Shown here piece by piece: positions 1 through 6,711 of a stretch of 9,519 nt of DNA. Position numbers and translations under genes: made by a program. How positions within the stretch are numbered: position 1 is the first letter of the stretch; every line of letters begins with the position of its first letter. The DNA comes from Elusimicrobiota bacterium (GTDB lineage: Bacteria > Elusimicrobiota > Elusimicrobia > JACQJN01). The stretch is taken from the NCBI GenBank assembly GCA_016205085.1, contig JACQJN010000033.1, positions 1-9,519 on the forward strand. The letters are read 5' to 3'. The notes under the pieces are model-generated. The model ran no database searches. It saw only the letters and a list, made by a program, of their open reading frames with translations, and was not told the DNA's origin.

Positions 1-46
1 CCCGCGCTGGCAAACTCAGACAGGACCCGTTTACAATATCTCTCAT
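1..46 (-). CDS. Possible start of a next gene, cut by the window edge
   Basis: An ATG at 46-44 overlaps the TGA stop of the DUF47 gene in an ATGA arrangement, and the frame stays open for 15 codons to the edge (MRDIVNGSCLSLPAR). A GGTGA stretch about 8 bases upstream could act as a ribosome binding site. The same ATGA coupling joins two other gene pairs in this window (rplM/rpsI and PiT/DUF47), which is the main support. Fifteen codons are too few to recognise a family, and an open stretch this short could arise by chance. Confidence 0.35.
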   Translation of the reverse strand, partial: MRDIVNGSCLSLPAR

Positions 47-648
47 GTCATTTTCACCAAAATGTCCCCGACGATATCCGCCGCCTCATCCCCTCGGTCC
101 GCCGCGTTGGAAAGATGGCGGTAGAGCTCCCTGGTTTTTAGGATTTCTATGACGTTCGGATTTTGAAACAACTCTGCCAATGCTTGCCGGTAGATGTGTT
201 CCACAAAATTTTCCGTCTTCTTGGCCCGGATGATATGGTCCGACACAGAATGCGCGCGCGTAGGCAAAAGCCGTACCGCCGAAACAATGTCGCGGGAAGC
301 GGTATGCAGGGCCTCCGCCATCTTCTTAAGATGCCCGTTGATGCGCACACCGAACAGCATCACCTCTTCCACCGAAGTCTTGGCATAATCCATCATGTCG
401 TCAATGGCCCGGGAAAGGCCGAAGATATCTTCCCGGTCAATAGGAGTGACAAATGTTTGGTTTAAAGCTTCGATGAGGGCGCGCCTTAAATCGTCCGCCT
501 GCTTTTCAATCTCCTGAACCACAAAACCCTTTTGAGTGGAGGGCGTATCGAAAAAATCGCAGAGGGCCTTGAGGCCCTCCTGTGTCTTTTCTGCCTGGTT
601 CAGCAGCATTTTAAAAAAGTCGTACCGTTTTCGAAACCACCACATCAT
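43..648 (-). CDS. DUF47 / PhoU-like phosphate transport accessory protein
   Basis: A 201-residue, largely helical cytosolic protein of the DUF47 (TIGR00153-like) family, which is related to PhoU and is commonly encoded next to PiT phosphate transporters, where it is thought to modulate transport. It opens with MMWWFRKRYDFFKMLL, a typical family start. Acidic motifs that in PhoU-like proteins sit at metal sites are visible: ExEKQAD near 46-52, TPIDREDI at 68-75, AIDDMMDY at 81-88, and HLSNAADRGDEAADIV at 178-193. The frame is open a further 35 codons upstream, but that part lies inside the transporter gene, so I chose the ATG at 648. This ATG overlaps the transporter's TGA as ATGA; the next codon is also ATG (645) and could be used instead. 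No clear Shine-Dalgarno sequence precedes it, so translation is probably coupled to the transporter. The length is normal for the family. Identification is firm; the regulatory role is inferred from family and context. Confidence 0.9.
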   Translation of the reverse strand: MMWWFRKRYDFFKMLLNQAEKTQEGLKALCDFFDTPSTQKGFVVQEIEKQADDLRRALIEALNQTFVTPIDREDIFGLSRAIDDMMDYAKTSVEEVMLFGVRINGHLKKMAEALHTASRDIVSAVRLLPTRAHSVSDHIIRAKKTENFVEHIYRQALAELFQNPNVIEILKTRELYRHLSNAADRGDEAADIVGDILVKMT

Positions 649-1658
649 GTCTTTATGAGAAGCAAAATGAATTTTAACATAAAATAGGCCAGAAGTGCCG
701 AGACGGGAAGGGTAATCACCCAGTTCAACGCAATCTCTAAAGCCACCTCCCATCGGATGGCTCTAGGTTGAACTCCCGCACCTACCCCAAGAATAGAAGA
801 GGAGACCACCTGTCCCGTAGAAAGGGGGAACCCCATCAGGGTAGAAATCAAAAGAAGTCCCCCCGAAACAGACTGAGAAGCAAAACTATGGATGCTCTGG
901 ACCTTGTATAATCGGAAGCCCAGGGTTCGCACCGTGTTGCTCGCTCCCAACAAAACCCCCAAAGAAATGGCCGTAGAGCAAAGCAGCCTTACCCAGACCG
1001 GAATAAAATAGGCGTTGTCTCCCGGAGTCCAGAGCAACAATCCCGACACCAATACCGCCATACTCTTCTGTCCATCATTGGCTCCGTGAGCCAGAGAAAG
1101 AATCCCCAACCAGATGCGCTCCAGAAAACGAACGGCGCCTCCCGCCTTCACAGGTATTCCTTGAACCAAACGGTATATCCCTTTGATCAAAATCCAGGAA
1201 ATCGCAAAACCCGCCAAGGGAGCCCCCAAGATTGCCAGGAAAACCGAACAAACCTTGTCCCACTGGACCGTGGCGAGTCCCGACAGGGCGGCAAAAGCTC
1301 CCACCCAGCCCCCCAGCAATGCGTGAGTGGAAGAACAAGGCAACCCCGACATCCAACTCACTCCTCCCCAAACAGTAGCGGCCAGGATGGCCGACAGGGC
1401 CGCCCATGGAACATAGGACCCCATTTGAGAAGAAGATCCCGCCACAAACACCATTTCCTGCCCCATCGTCCGGGCCACGGCGCTTCCCAAGAAACAGGCT
1501 CCTAAAAATTCACCCGCTGCCGCCAATAAGACTGCCTTCTGAGGAGACAGGGTTCTGGAACTCACCACGGTAGAAACCAGATTGGCAGAATCATTCATGC
1601 CATCCAGCAGAAGAAACAAGAAGGTGAGAACCAATAAGAAAATAGTTACAAGAGACAT
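645..1658 (-). CDS. pit: PiT-family inorganic phosphate transporter
   Basis: A 337-residue polytopic inner-membrane protein, expected to import inorganic phosphate (as a metal-phosphate complex or with a coupling cation). The two inverted PiT signature halves are visible: DGMNDSAN at 19-26 in the first helix and LAHGANDGQKSMAVL at 189-203. Each is followed later by its partner motif, GLPCSSTHALLGG at 105-117 and GFPLSTGQVVSSS at 276-288. Hydrophobic segments fill most of the remainder. The length matches short bacterial PiT proteins, which lack the long central loop of E. coli PitA. The first signature reads GMNDSAN where many relatives have GxHDxAN, a mild variation. The ATG at 1658 lies 13 bases inside the end of asnB, and no Shine-Dalgarno sequence is evident. 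The DUF47 gene follows directly, the usual pairing for this transporter type. Sulfate-transporting relatives exist, but the DUF47 partner favours phosphate. Confidence 0.93.
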   Translation of the reverse strand: MSLVTIFLLVLTFLFLLLDGMNDSANLVSTVVSSRTLSPQKAVLLAAAGEFLGACFLGSAVARTMGQEMVFVAGSSSQMGSYVPWAALSAILAATVWGGVSWMSGLPCSSTHALLGGWVGAFAALSGLATVQWDKVCSVFLAILGAPLAGFAISWILIKGIYRLVQGIPVKAGGAVRFLERIWLGILSLAHGANDGQKSMAVLVSGLLLWTPGDNAYFIPVWVRLLCSTAISLGVLLGASNTVRTLGFRLYKVQSIHSFASQSVSGGLLLISTLMGFPLSTGQVVSSSILGVGAGVQPRAIRWEVALEIALNWVITLPVSALLAYFMLKFILLLIKT

Positions 1659-3481
1659 TGCCGCTTAATGTTTTGCAGCCACAGCCCCAAAATAGCCACC
1701 CTGAAAAATAATCCAGAATCCACCCGTCGGCTGCCACGCCGCAAATCCCGAAGATCCGCCTGAAGGCGCGGCACATCGAAAAGCTCCTGATCCTTTAAAA
1801 TAGAATCCTGAAACACGGCATCCACCGACGGGTTCCTGGGATTTCGAATCCATTCCTCCCAAGGAACCCAAAAGCCATGCTTTCTCCGGCGCGTGATGGA
1901 ACGGGGAAGAAATTTCTCCGCCAATCGTCTTAAAATCCATTTGCCGCGGAACAGACGGATCTTAAGCTCCGGAGACAACCTAAACGCAAACTCCACGACC
2001 GATTTGTCCAAGTAGGGCACCCTCGCTTCCAAAGAAGCCCCCATGGTAGATTTATCCACCTTCATCAAAAGACAGTCCGCCAAGACTGTTTTAAAATCAA
2101 AAGCCAGTATCCCGTTGAATCCCTTCAAAAAATCCAATTCCCGCACCCAGCCCTCGACTTCCCGCGCCTCTCGAGACAAAACCTCCCGGCAGAAAGCGGT
2201 TAAATATTGTTTCTGAGAAGGCACGGAACTGTGCTGCGCCACCTCCAGCCATTCTTGAAGAGTGCCCACCGGCAACTTCTGTCCCAATAGTTTAGAGCCC
2301 AGTGAAAAAACCCAACGGGGGTAGCCCTCCAGGCGCCGTGTCACATAAGCGGATTTGTATCGTCCGTACCCCGCGAAAAGTTCATCCGCCCCTTCTCCCG
2401 TCAAAACCACCTTCACTTTTTCTCTGGAAAATTTAGCCAGAAGATGCGTCGGAAGGATTGCCGAATCAGCGATAGGCTCATCCAAGCACGAGAGAAGCTT
2501 CTCCACTTGATTCAAAACATCCGCGGGCAAAATGACCGCATGATGCTCCGTCTTCAAAACTCTAGCCACTTCCTTGGCGTACCCCGACTCATCCAGCCGG
2601 CTGCCGGAAAATCCTATGGTAAATGTCTGGATGGGCCGTGAAGAAACGCGGGACATCAGAGCCACTATCAAACTGGAATCGATTCCTCCGCTTAAGAAAG
2701 CCCCCAAGGGCACATCCGAAATCATTTGACTTCGAACCGACTCTTGGAGAATAGACTCCAGTTCTTCCAAAACGCTCCCCCATGAGTCCCGAGAACTCCG
2801 CTGTCCATCAGAAACCGCCACCTCCCAATATTTCTCAAAATTCAAGCCTGAGCGGTTCACCGTCAGACTATGTCCGGGAGGGAGTTTCAAAACACCCTGC
2901 AAAATGGTCTTGGGAGAATGCACATAGCCGAAGCTCAAATAATCCCACAAGCCGACGGGATCCAACTGGACGGGAACTCCGCATTTCAGAAGCGCTCTCA
3001 ATTCGGAAGCAAAGTACAATTTTCCCTGGAATGAAGTGTAATACAGCGGTTTTATTCCTACGGGATCGCGGGCCAGAAGAAGCTCTCTGCGTGAAATGTC
3101 CCACAATCCCAGCGCGAACATCCCATGGAGCAGGTTTAACGCCTGGCGGCCTTTTTTTTGGAAAAGGCGCAGAACCGTCTCCGTATCGCACTGCGTATGG
3201 AAACGGCAACCCATAGATTCTAACCGTGTTCTTAGTAGAGGGTGGTTATAGACTTCTCCATTGTAAACCAACGCCAAGGAACCATCCTCTGTCTGCATGG
3301 GCTGATGCCCTTTTTCCACATCCAATATAGAGAGTCTCCTAAATCCCAATCCAACACCCTCCTCAAAATATTCTCCTGAATCATCAGGTCCCCGGTGGGC
3401 CAGCGACTCCCGCATGGTTCGCACCACGCCAGGATCCACCGGACTGGCATCCAAAGAAACAACACCGCAGATTCCGCACAT
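1646..3481 (-). CDS. asnB: Asparagine synthetase, glutamine-hydrolysing
   Basis: A 611-residue cytosolic enzyme that makes asparagine from aspartate, ATP and glutamine. The N-terminal glutaminase domain starts MCGICGVV, so Cys2 becomes the catalytic nucleophile after Met removal. It also carries AHRGPDDSG (28-36), YNGEVYNH (73-80) and the CDTETVL motif (98-104). The synthetase domain has the pyrophosphate-binding loop SGGIDSS at 264-270, the TGEGADELFAGYGRY motif at 361-375, and a later LEARVPYLD motif. Both active sites look intact and the length fits the family. The requirement for Cys2 fixes the start at 3481. The gene begins one base after the DUF72 stop (TAATATG) and ends 13 bases inside the phosphate transporter gene. 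No Shine-Dalgarno sequence is seen. Some AsnB-like proteins amidate cell-surface or secondary metabolites instead of free aspartate; nothing in the neighbourhood suggests that here. Confidence 0.95.
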   Translation of the reverse strand: MCGICGVVSLDASPVDPGVVRTMRESLAHRGPDDSGEYFEEGVGLGFRRLSILDVEKGHQPMQTEDGSLALVYNGEVYNHPLLRTRLESMGCRFHTQCDTETVLRLFQKKGRQALNLLHGMFALGLWDISRRELLLARDPVGIKPLYYTSFQGKLYFASELRALLKCGVPVQLDPVGLWDYLSFGYVHSPKTILQGVLKLPPGHSLTVNRSGLNFEKYWEVAVSDGQRSSRDSWGSVLEELESILQESVRSQMISDVPLGAFLSGGIDSSLIVALMSRVSSRPIQTFTIGFSGSRLDESGYAKEVARVLKTEHHAVILPADVLNQVEKLLSCLDEPIADSAILPTHLLAKFSREKVKVVLTGEGADELFAGYGRYKSAYVTRRLEGYPRWVFSLGSKLLGQKLPVGTLQEWLEVAQHSSVPSQKQYLTAFCREVLSREAREVEGWVRELDFLKGFNGILAFDFKTVLADCLLMKVDKSTMGASLEARVPYLDKSVVEFAFRLSPELKIRLFRGKWILRRLAEKFLPRSITRRRKHGFWVPWEEWIRNPRNPSVDAVFQDSILKDQELFDVPRLQADLRDLRRGSRRVDSGLFFRVAILGLWLQNIKRQCLL

Positions 3482-3482
3482 A

Positions 3483-4235
3483 TTATAAAGTGATTATTTT
3501 CTGAAACCGTTGGGCATCCTGCCACATGGTAGCATTATTAAAAAAAACGTAAACCCTCATGCCCTCGCACACCTGCGCCAAACGCTTTAACTCCTCATCC
3601 GTATAGCCGTGACGATAAACAATGCGCCGGTTCTCATAAGCCCCGTGCAAACGGAAGTAGTAAAGCCCAGAGCGCGAAGTTTGAAATTTAAAATCTTGAT
3701 TCTGAACCTTGAGCAGGGGGTCCATTCCGTTTAACAACTCTAAATCTTGGCACACCCTCCGCACCAGTCTTACATCCCAAGAACCCCTGGGCTCCCAAAC
3801 AAAAAGGAAATCTCCTCTTGGAATTTTCTTAAAGAAACGGTACATGTCTCTTGTGGAATTGGCGTTGGGATAAAAACTGGAAGGAGTTTGAAACAATACG
3901 AACTTGGCCTTTAGAATTCGTGCGGTGCGCAGGGTGGCAGAGGACGCCTCCCACACTTCCTCCGTATCCTGAAAATGTCCCAGATGAGGCTTCTTTTTTT
4001 CAGGGACAGTCGCTGTCATGCGCCGGTAGGTGGAACTGGATGCAGGATGGGTAATCACCTGCCAGGCCTTGACTGAAAATTGGAAAGAAGAAGGAGCCTC
4101 TTTCGCCCATTTTTCCGCCGTGGCCGGACGGGGGGGTTGATAAAAGCTAGAATTGATTTCCACTACGGAAAATCGCTCCCGGTATTTCTGTCGAGCTACC
4201 GGAAATCCGCAGCAGCCAATCCTTATTTGTTGCAT
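3483..4235 (-). CDS. DUF72 (YecE-like) protein, compact form
   Basis: A 250-residue protein of the DUF72 family, which adopts a TIM-barrel fold and has no established reaction. Family landmarks are visible: IRIGCCGF at 4-11, VVEINSSFY at 24-32, FSVKAWQVITH at 53-63, LFQTP at 114-118, FRLHG at 194-198 and VFFNN at 230-234. The segment between the first strand and VVEINSSFY is short (RQKYRERF), unlike the longer YPxGL-type linker of E. coli YecE; this resembles the compact subfamily that I associate with archaea and thermophiles. The frame remains open for 86 codons upstream, but these fall inside the aminotransferase gene and resemble nothing, so I chose the ATG at 4235, right before the conserved first strand. 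The gap to the aminotransferase stop is 20 bases, with no clear Shine-Dalgarno sequence. asnB follows after one base. Function is unknown. Confidence 0.88.
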   Translation of the reverse strand: MQQIRIGCCGFPVARQKYRERFSVVEINSSFYQPPRPATAEKWAKEAPSSFQFSVKAWQVITHPASSSTYRRMTATVPEKKKPHLGHFQDTEEVWEASSATLRTARILKAKFVLFQTPSSFYPNANSTRDMYRFFKKIPRGDFLFVWEPRGSWDVRLVRRVCQDLELLNGMDPLLKVQNQDFKFQTSRSGLYYFRLHGAYENRRIVYRHGYTDEELKRLAQVCEGMRVYVFFNNATMWQDAQRFQKIITL

Positions 4236-4255
4236 GGGAAAATAAAAGAAGGAAG

Positions 4256-5476
4256 TTAAGCAGAAACGAGTTTCGGAACAGGATGAGATGTTTTGGTATT
4301 TAAAAATCTTCCGATGCGAGCCACAGCCTCCCGGATATCGGATTCCTCGCACACCAAAGCAAACCGGACATAGCCCTCCCCGTAAGGACCAAATCCCACT
4401 CCGGGAGAAACCACCACACCCGTACTTAAAATCAGTTTTTCCGAAAAAGTCAAAGAGCCCATCTTCCTGAATTTTTCCGGAAGCCGGGCCCATACATACA
4501 TACTGGCCTTGGGTTTTTGTACATGCCAGCCGATTCCTCGCAAGACTTCACAAAGCACATCCCGCCTGCGGTGATAAAGTTCCGTCACCTGGCTCACGCA
4601 ATCCTGGGAAGCGTTCAAAGCGGCGGCGGCCGCCTTCTGCAGGAACCCAGGAATCCCATAATCCAAGAAAGATTTAAATTTAGCTAATTTACCGATGATC
4701 TCCGCATTGCCGCAAGCCCAAGCCACCCTCCATCCCGCCATAGAATAGGTTTTAGAAAAGGAGTGAAATTCCACACCAAAACGTCTGGCCTCCGGAATTT
4801 GAAGAAAGGAAGGCGCCTGATATCCGTCAAAAGCAATTTCGGAATAAGCATTGTCGTAAAGAACGAAGCAGCGATATTTTTTTACGAATTGAACCGCCTG
4901 TTTGAGAAAATCTAAACCCTCCAAGACAGCCCCCGTGGGATTGTTGGGATAGTTGAGAATCATCACCCTGGCTTTACGAGCCACGACTTGAGGAATTTTA
5001 TTGAGATCGGGAATAAACCGATTTTCCTCTCTTAAAGGCATCCAATGGGCTTTGGCTCCAGCCAAAAGAACTCCGTTGCAATGAACCGGATAACAAGGGC
5101 TGGGCACAAGAGCCACATCTCCTGAGCTTAAGTAGGCAAACATCAGATGGGCCAGCCCTTCTTTGGAGCCAACCAACGGCAGCACCTCTGTTTCAGGATC
5201 CAAAGTCACGCTGAAGCGCCGGCGGTACCAGTCCGAGATGGCGCATCTCAACTCCGGAAGACCCTTGGTTTGAGGATAGCGGTGGGTCCATGTCTCCTCT
5301 TTGACCGAACGCACCAGCTCCTCCACCACGTGCGAAGGGGTTGAACGATCCGGATTGCCCATCCCTAAATCTACGATCTTAAGGCCCAAGGCTCTGGCTT
5401 TTTCCTTGAGAGTATTCAATCGGACAAAAAGATACGGAGGCAGGCGGTTCAGATTCTTAGAAGAAGCTGGGAGCAT
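4256..5476 (-). CDS. Class I/II PLP-dependent aminotransferase, AlaC-like
   Basis: A 406-residue cytosolic aminotransferase of fold type I. Visible features: DLGMGNPD at 36-43, the SKEG phosphate-contact region at 104-107, NYPNNPTGA at 175-183 (the Asn that contacts PLP), YDNAYSE at 207-213 (Asp and Tyr that bind the cofactor), the Schiff-base lysine K242 in SFSKTYSMAGWR, and the substrate-carboxylate arginine R371 in GEGYVRFALV. The N-terminal RLPPYLFVRLN and the GMGNPDRSTP stretch match the AlaC / LL-diaminopimelate aminotransferase-like group, in which AlaC makes alanine from pyruvate and glutamate. Sequence alone does not settle the substrate; aspartate, alanine and LL-diaminopimelate are all plausible. 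The ATG at 5476 lies one base after the stop of the small membrane protein gene (TAATATG), again without a Shine-Dalgarno sequence. Lying near asnB, it fits amino-acid nitrogen metabolism. Confidence 0.9.
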   Translation of the reverse strand: MLPASSKNLNRLPPYLFVRLNTLKEKARALGLKIVDLGMGNPDRSTPSHVVEELVRSVKEETWTHRYPQTKGLPELRCAISDWYRRRFSVTLDPETEVLPLVGSKEGLAHLMFAYLSSGDVALVPSPCYPVHCNGVLLAGAKAHWMPLREENRFIPDLNKIPQVVARKARVMILNYPNNPTGAVLEGLDFLKQAVQFVKKYRCFVLYDNAYSEIAFDGYQAPSFLQIPEARRFGVEFHSFSKTYSMAGWRVAWACGNAEIIGKLAKFKSFLDYGIPGFLQKAAAAALNASQDCVSQVTELYHRRRDVLCEVLRGIGWHVQKPKASMYVWARLPEKFRKMGSLTFSEKLILSTGVVVSPGVGFGPYGEGYVRFALVCEESDIREAVARIGRFLNTKTSHPVPKLVSA

Positions 5477-5477
5477 A

Positions 5478-5777
5478 TTAAAACAAAGATACCTCTGGTT
5501 TTTGAGTGCGCCGCTGAATGATCTCGGGCAAAAAAGTCGAATAGCGGAATAGAAGCCAGGCTAAAGACAGGCAAGCCAAACCATAGACCAATTCAAATCC
5601 CCCATAGCGCAGCCACTGATCCCGGGCAACAAACTCCCAAGGCCTCAAAGAATATTGGTTAGACTCCGGTTCCCCACAAAACAGATCATAAATCGCCTTA
5701 AGCAATACAATAAAACCCCAAGCGGCGAACATCCAGCCGGAGATTCTGCCCAAACCACGAATCTTTATTTTTTCCAA
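5478..5777 (-). CDS. Small two-helix membrane protein, unknown function
   Basis: A 99-residue protein I do not recognise. A basic N-terminus (MEKIKIRGLGR) leads into a hydrophobic segment at about 13-33 (WMFAAWGFIVLLKAIYDLF). A polar stretch rich in Trp and charged residues follows (35-58), then a second hydrophobic segment at about 61-79 and a charged tail. I infer an inner-membrane protein whose basic ends face the cytosol, with the middle loop outside. The start is TTG at 5777: GGAAG lies 4 bases upstream, and the first ATG (5732) would cut into the first membrane segment with no binding site before it. The gene lies 15 bases after rpsI and one base before the aminotransferase, which supports its being real. 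The frame is the same as that of rpsI, with only the TAG stop and five sense codons between them. Confidence 0.7.
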   Translation of the reverse strand: MEKIKIRGLGRISGWMFAAWGFIVLLKAIYDLFCGEPESNQYSLRPWEFVARDQWLRYGGFELVYGLACLSLAWLLFRYSTFLPEIIQRRTQKPEVSLF

Positions 5778-5781
5778 GAGG

Positions 5782-5786
5782 CTTCC
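5782..5786 (-). promoter_or_regulatory. Ribosome binding site supporting the TTG start at 5777
   Basis: GGAAG on the minus strand, 4 bases before the TTG. It decides the start of the small membrane protein gene, because the first ATG in frame has no comparable site and would truncate the first membrane helix. The spacing is slightly short. Confidence 0.5.
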
Positions 5787-5792
5787 AACGTG

Positions 5793-6194
5793 CTAGCGCT
5801 TGGAATATTGGAACCTTTTCCTAGCCTTGGGTTGACCGGACTTCTTGCGTTCCACCATGCGGGGATCACGGGTGAGAAATCCTTCTTTGCGCATCAGTTG
5901 CTTTATCTTTTCCCCAGTCTGAGACAAAGCCCTAGCCAGGCCATGCCGAATCGCTTCGGCTTGGCCGGTGATACCACCCCCATAGACCTTCACATAAAAA
6001 TCGAATTTTCGTCCATCCTCGGCCACTTGGAAAGGAGAGAGGACCGACACTCTTTGACGCTCATGTCCCTGAAAGTACTCCTCCATGCTTTTAGAGTTGA
6101 CAAGAATCTTTCCCTGGCCATTGGGTACCGCTCGCACCTGCGCTACCGAAGTTTTTCTGCGACCTGTAGCGAGGATAGAATCGACAGGGGTCAT
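5793..6194 (-). CDS. rpsI: 30S ribosomal protein S9
   Basis: A 133-residue ribosomal protein of the small subunit head. The N-terminal ATGRRKTSVAQVRA (9-22) and the S9 signature GGGITGQAEAIRHGLARAL (72-90) are clear. The basic tail ends ARKRFQYSKR; in S9 the terminal SKR reaches the P-site tRNA, and here it is intact. The start ATG at 6194 overlaps the rplM stop as ATGA, and TGAGG lies about 8 bases upstream as a binding site. The stop is TAG. The rplM-rpsI pair is one of the most conserved gene pairs in bacteria. The length is normal, and nothing is missing. Confidence 0.97.
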   Translation of the reverse strand: MTPVDSILATGRRKTSVAQVRAVPNGQGKILVNSKSMEEYFQGHERQRVSVLSPFQVAEDGRKFDFYVKVYGGGITGQAEAIRHGLARALSQTGEKIKQLMRKEGFLTRDPRMVERKKSGQPKARKRFQYSKR

Positions 6195-6661
6195 GTCTTT
6201 GCCTCAGCTTGAATTTTATCCACCTGTCCGGTAGGCAGGGATTTTGGGACCGGAAAGGGTTGCTGCTCTCCAGGGTAAATCTTAAGTCGTCTCAATTGAT
6301 GGGTTCGCAGTCGATTGCTGTCCAGCATGCGCTTGACCGCCAAATAAATTATCTTTCTGGGATCTTTAGACAATTGATCTCTCACAGGGATGGTCTTTGC
6401 GCCGGAGGCATGTCCTGAATGCCGAAAATAAAACTTCTGGTTCATTTTCTGTCCCGTCAAGCATATCTTGGAAGCGTTGGTAACCACTACGAAATCCCCA
6501 CAATCCAGGTGAGAAACCCACTGAGGTTTTCCCTTCCCCATCAAAAGAGAAGCCATCCGGCTGGCCAAACGACCCAACACCTGGCCCTGCGCATCCAAGA
6601 AATGCCACTTCCGACTGGACTCGAAGTCTTTCGCGACCGGCATCCATGTCTTTTGGGGCAT
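6191..6661 (-). CDS. rplM: 50S ribosomal protein L13
   Basis: A 156-residue protein of the large ribosomal subunit. Visible family features are RKWHFLDAQGQVLGRLASRMA (17-37), the CGDFVVVTNASKICLTGQK segment (54-72), the YFRHSGHASG stretch (78-87), and the C-terminal RRLKIYPGEQQPF. The usually well conserved MLPKNRLG reads MLDSNRLR here, a noticeable departure. The C-terminus runs roughly ten residues past the usual end. The ATG at 6661 is the first in frame after the gap; no Shine-Dalgarno sequence stands before it, although a candidate -10 box does. rpsI follows with a 4-base overlap. L13 controls its own operon in E. coli by binding the leader RNA; the leader here is 50 bases at most, so such control cannot be assumed. 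Confidence 0.96.
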   Translation of the reverse strand: MPQKTWMPVAKDFESSRKWHFLDAQGQVLGRLASRMASLLMGKGKPQWVSHLDCGDFVVVTNASKICLTGQKMNQKFYFRHSGHASGAKTIPVRDQLSKDPRKIIYLAVKRMLDSNRLRTHQLRRLKIYPGEQQPFPVPKSLPTGQVDKIQAEAKT

Positions 6662-6667
6662 TTTGTT

Positions 6668-6696
6668 ATTGTACCAAATAAGTACCGGGCTCTACA
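6668..6696 (-). promoter_or_regulatory. Candidate promoter for the rplM-rpsI block
   Basis: In the only gap longer than 20 bases, the minus strand carries TACAAT (6673-6668), which fits a sigma70-type -10 box at 5 of 6 positions. TGTAGA (6696-6691) lies 17 bases upstream and matches the TTGACA -35 consensus at only 3 of 6 positions. A start 6-7 bases after the -10 box would fall at or next to the rplM ATG, giving a nearly leaderless mRNA, in line with the missing Shine-Dalgarno sequence. A short AT-rich stretch can produce such boxes by chance, so this is a candidate only. Confidence 0.35.
6671..6686 (-). repeat. Short direct repeat GGTAC-N6-GGTAC before rplM
   Basis: On the minus strand GGTAC occurs twice with an 11-base period, about one helical turn, between the candidate -35 and -10 boxes of rplM and touching the -10. 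Because GTAC is its own reverse complement, the pair also reads as an inverted repeat. It might be an operator, but five-base units are weak evidence. Confidence 0.25.
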
Positions 6697-6711
6697 AACC
6701 AAAAACCGTTT

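Noticed and set aside
649..753. A longer N-terminus for the DUF47 protein
   Set aside because: It overlaps the end of the phosphate transporter gene; the family's usual start matches the ATG at 648.
3482..3487. A perfect TATAAT just before asnB as a promoter
   Set aside because: No acceptable -35 box lies 16-18 bases upstream; the hexamer arises from the DUF72 stop and the junction.
4236..4493. An 86-codon open upstream extension of the DUF72 frame
   Set aside because: It lies inside the aminotransferase gene in another frame, resembles no protein, and the conserved DUF72 first strand begins right after the ATG at 4235.
4619..4636. GC-rich palindrome GGCGGCCGCC
   Set aside because: It falls in a run of alanine codons (KAAAAALN) of the aminotransferase, which explains it; no U-tract or regulatory context.
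6692..6711. Inverted repeat AAAAAC/GTTTTT just after the TPR stop, considered as a terminator
   Set aside because: The stem is AT-rich with a one-base loop and cannot form a stable hairpin; no GC-rich stem precedes a T-run there.
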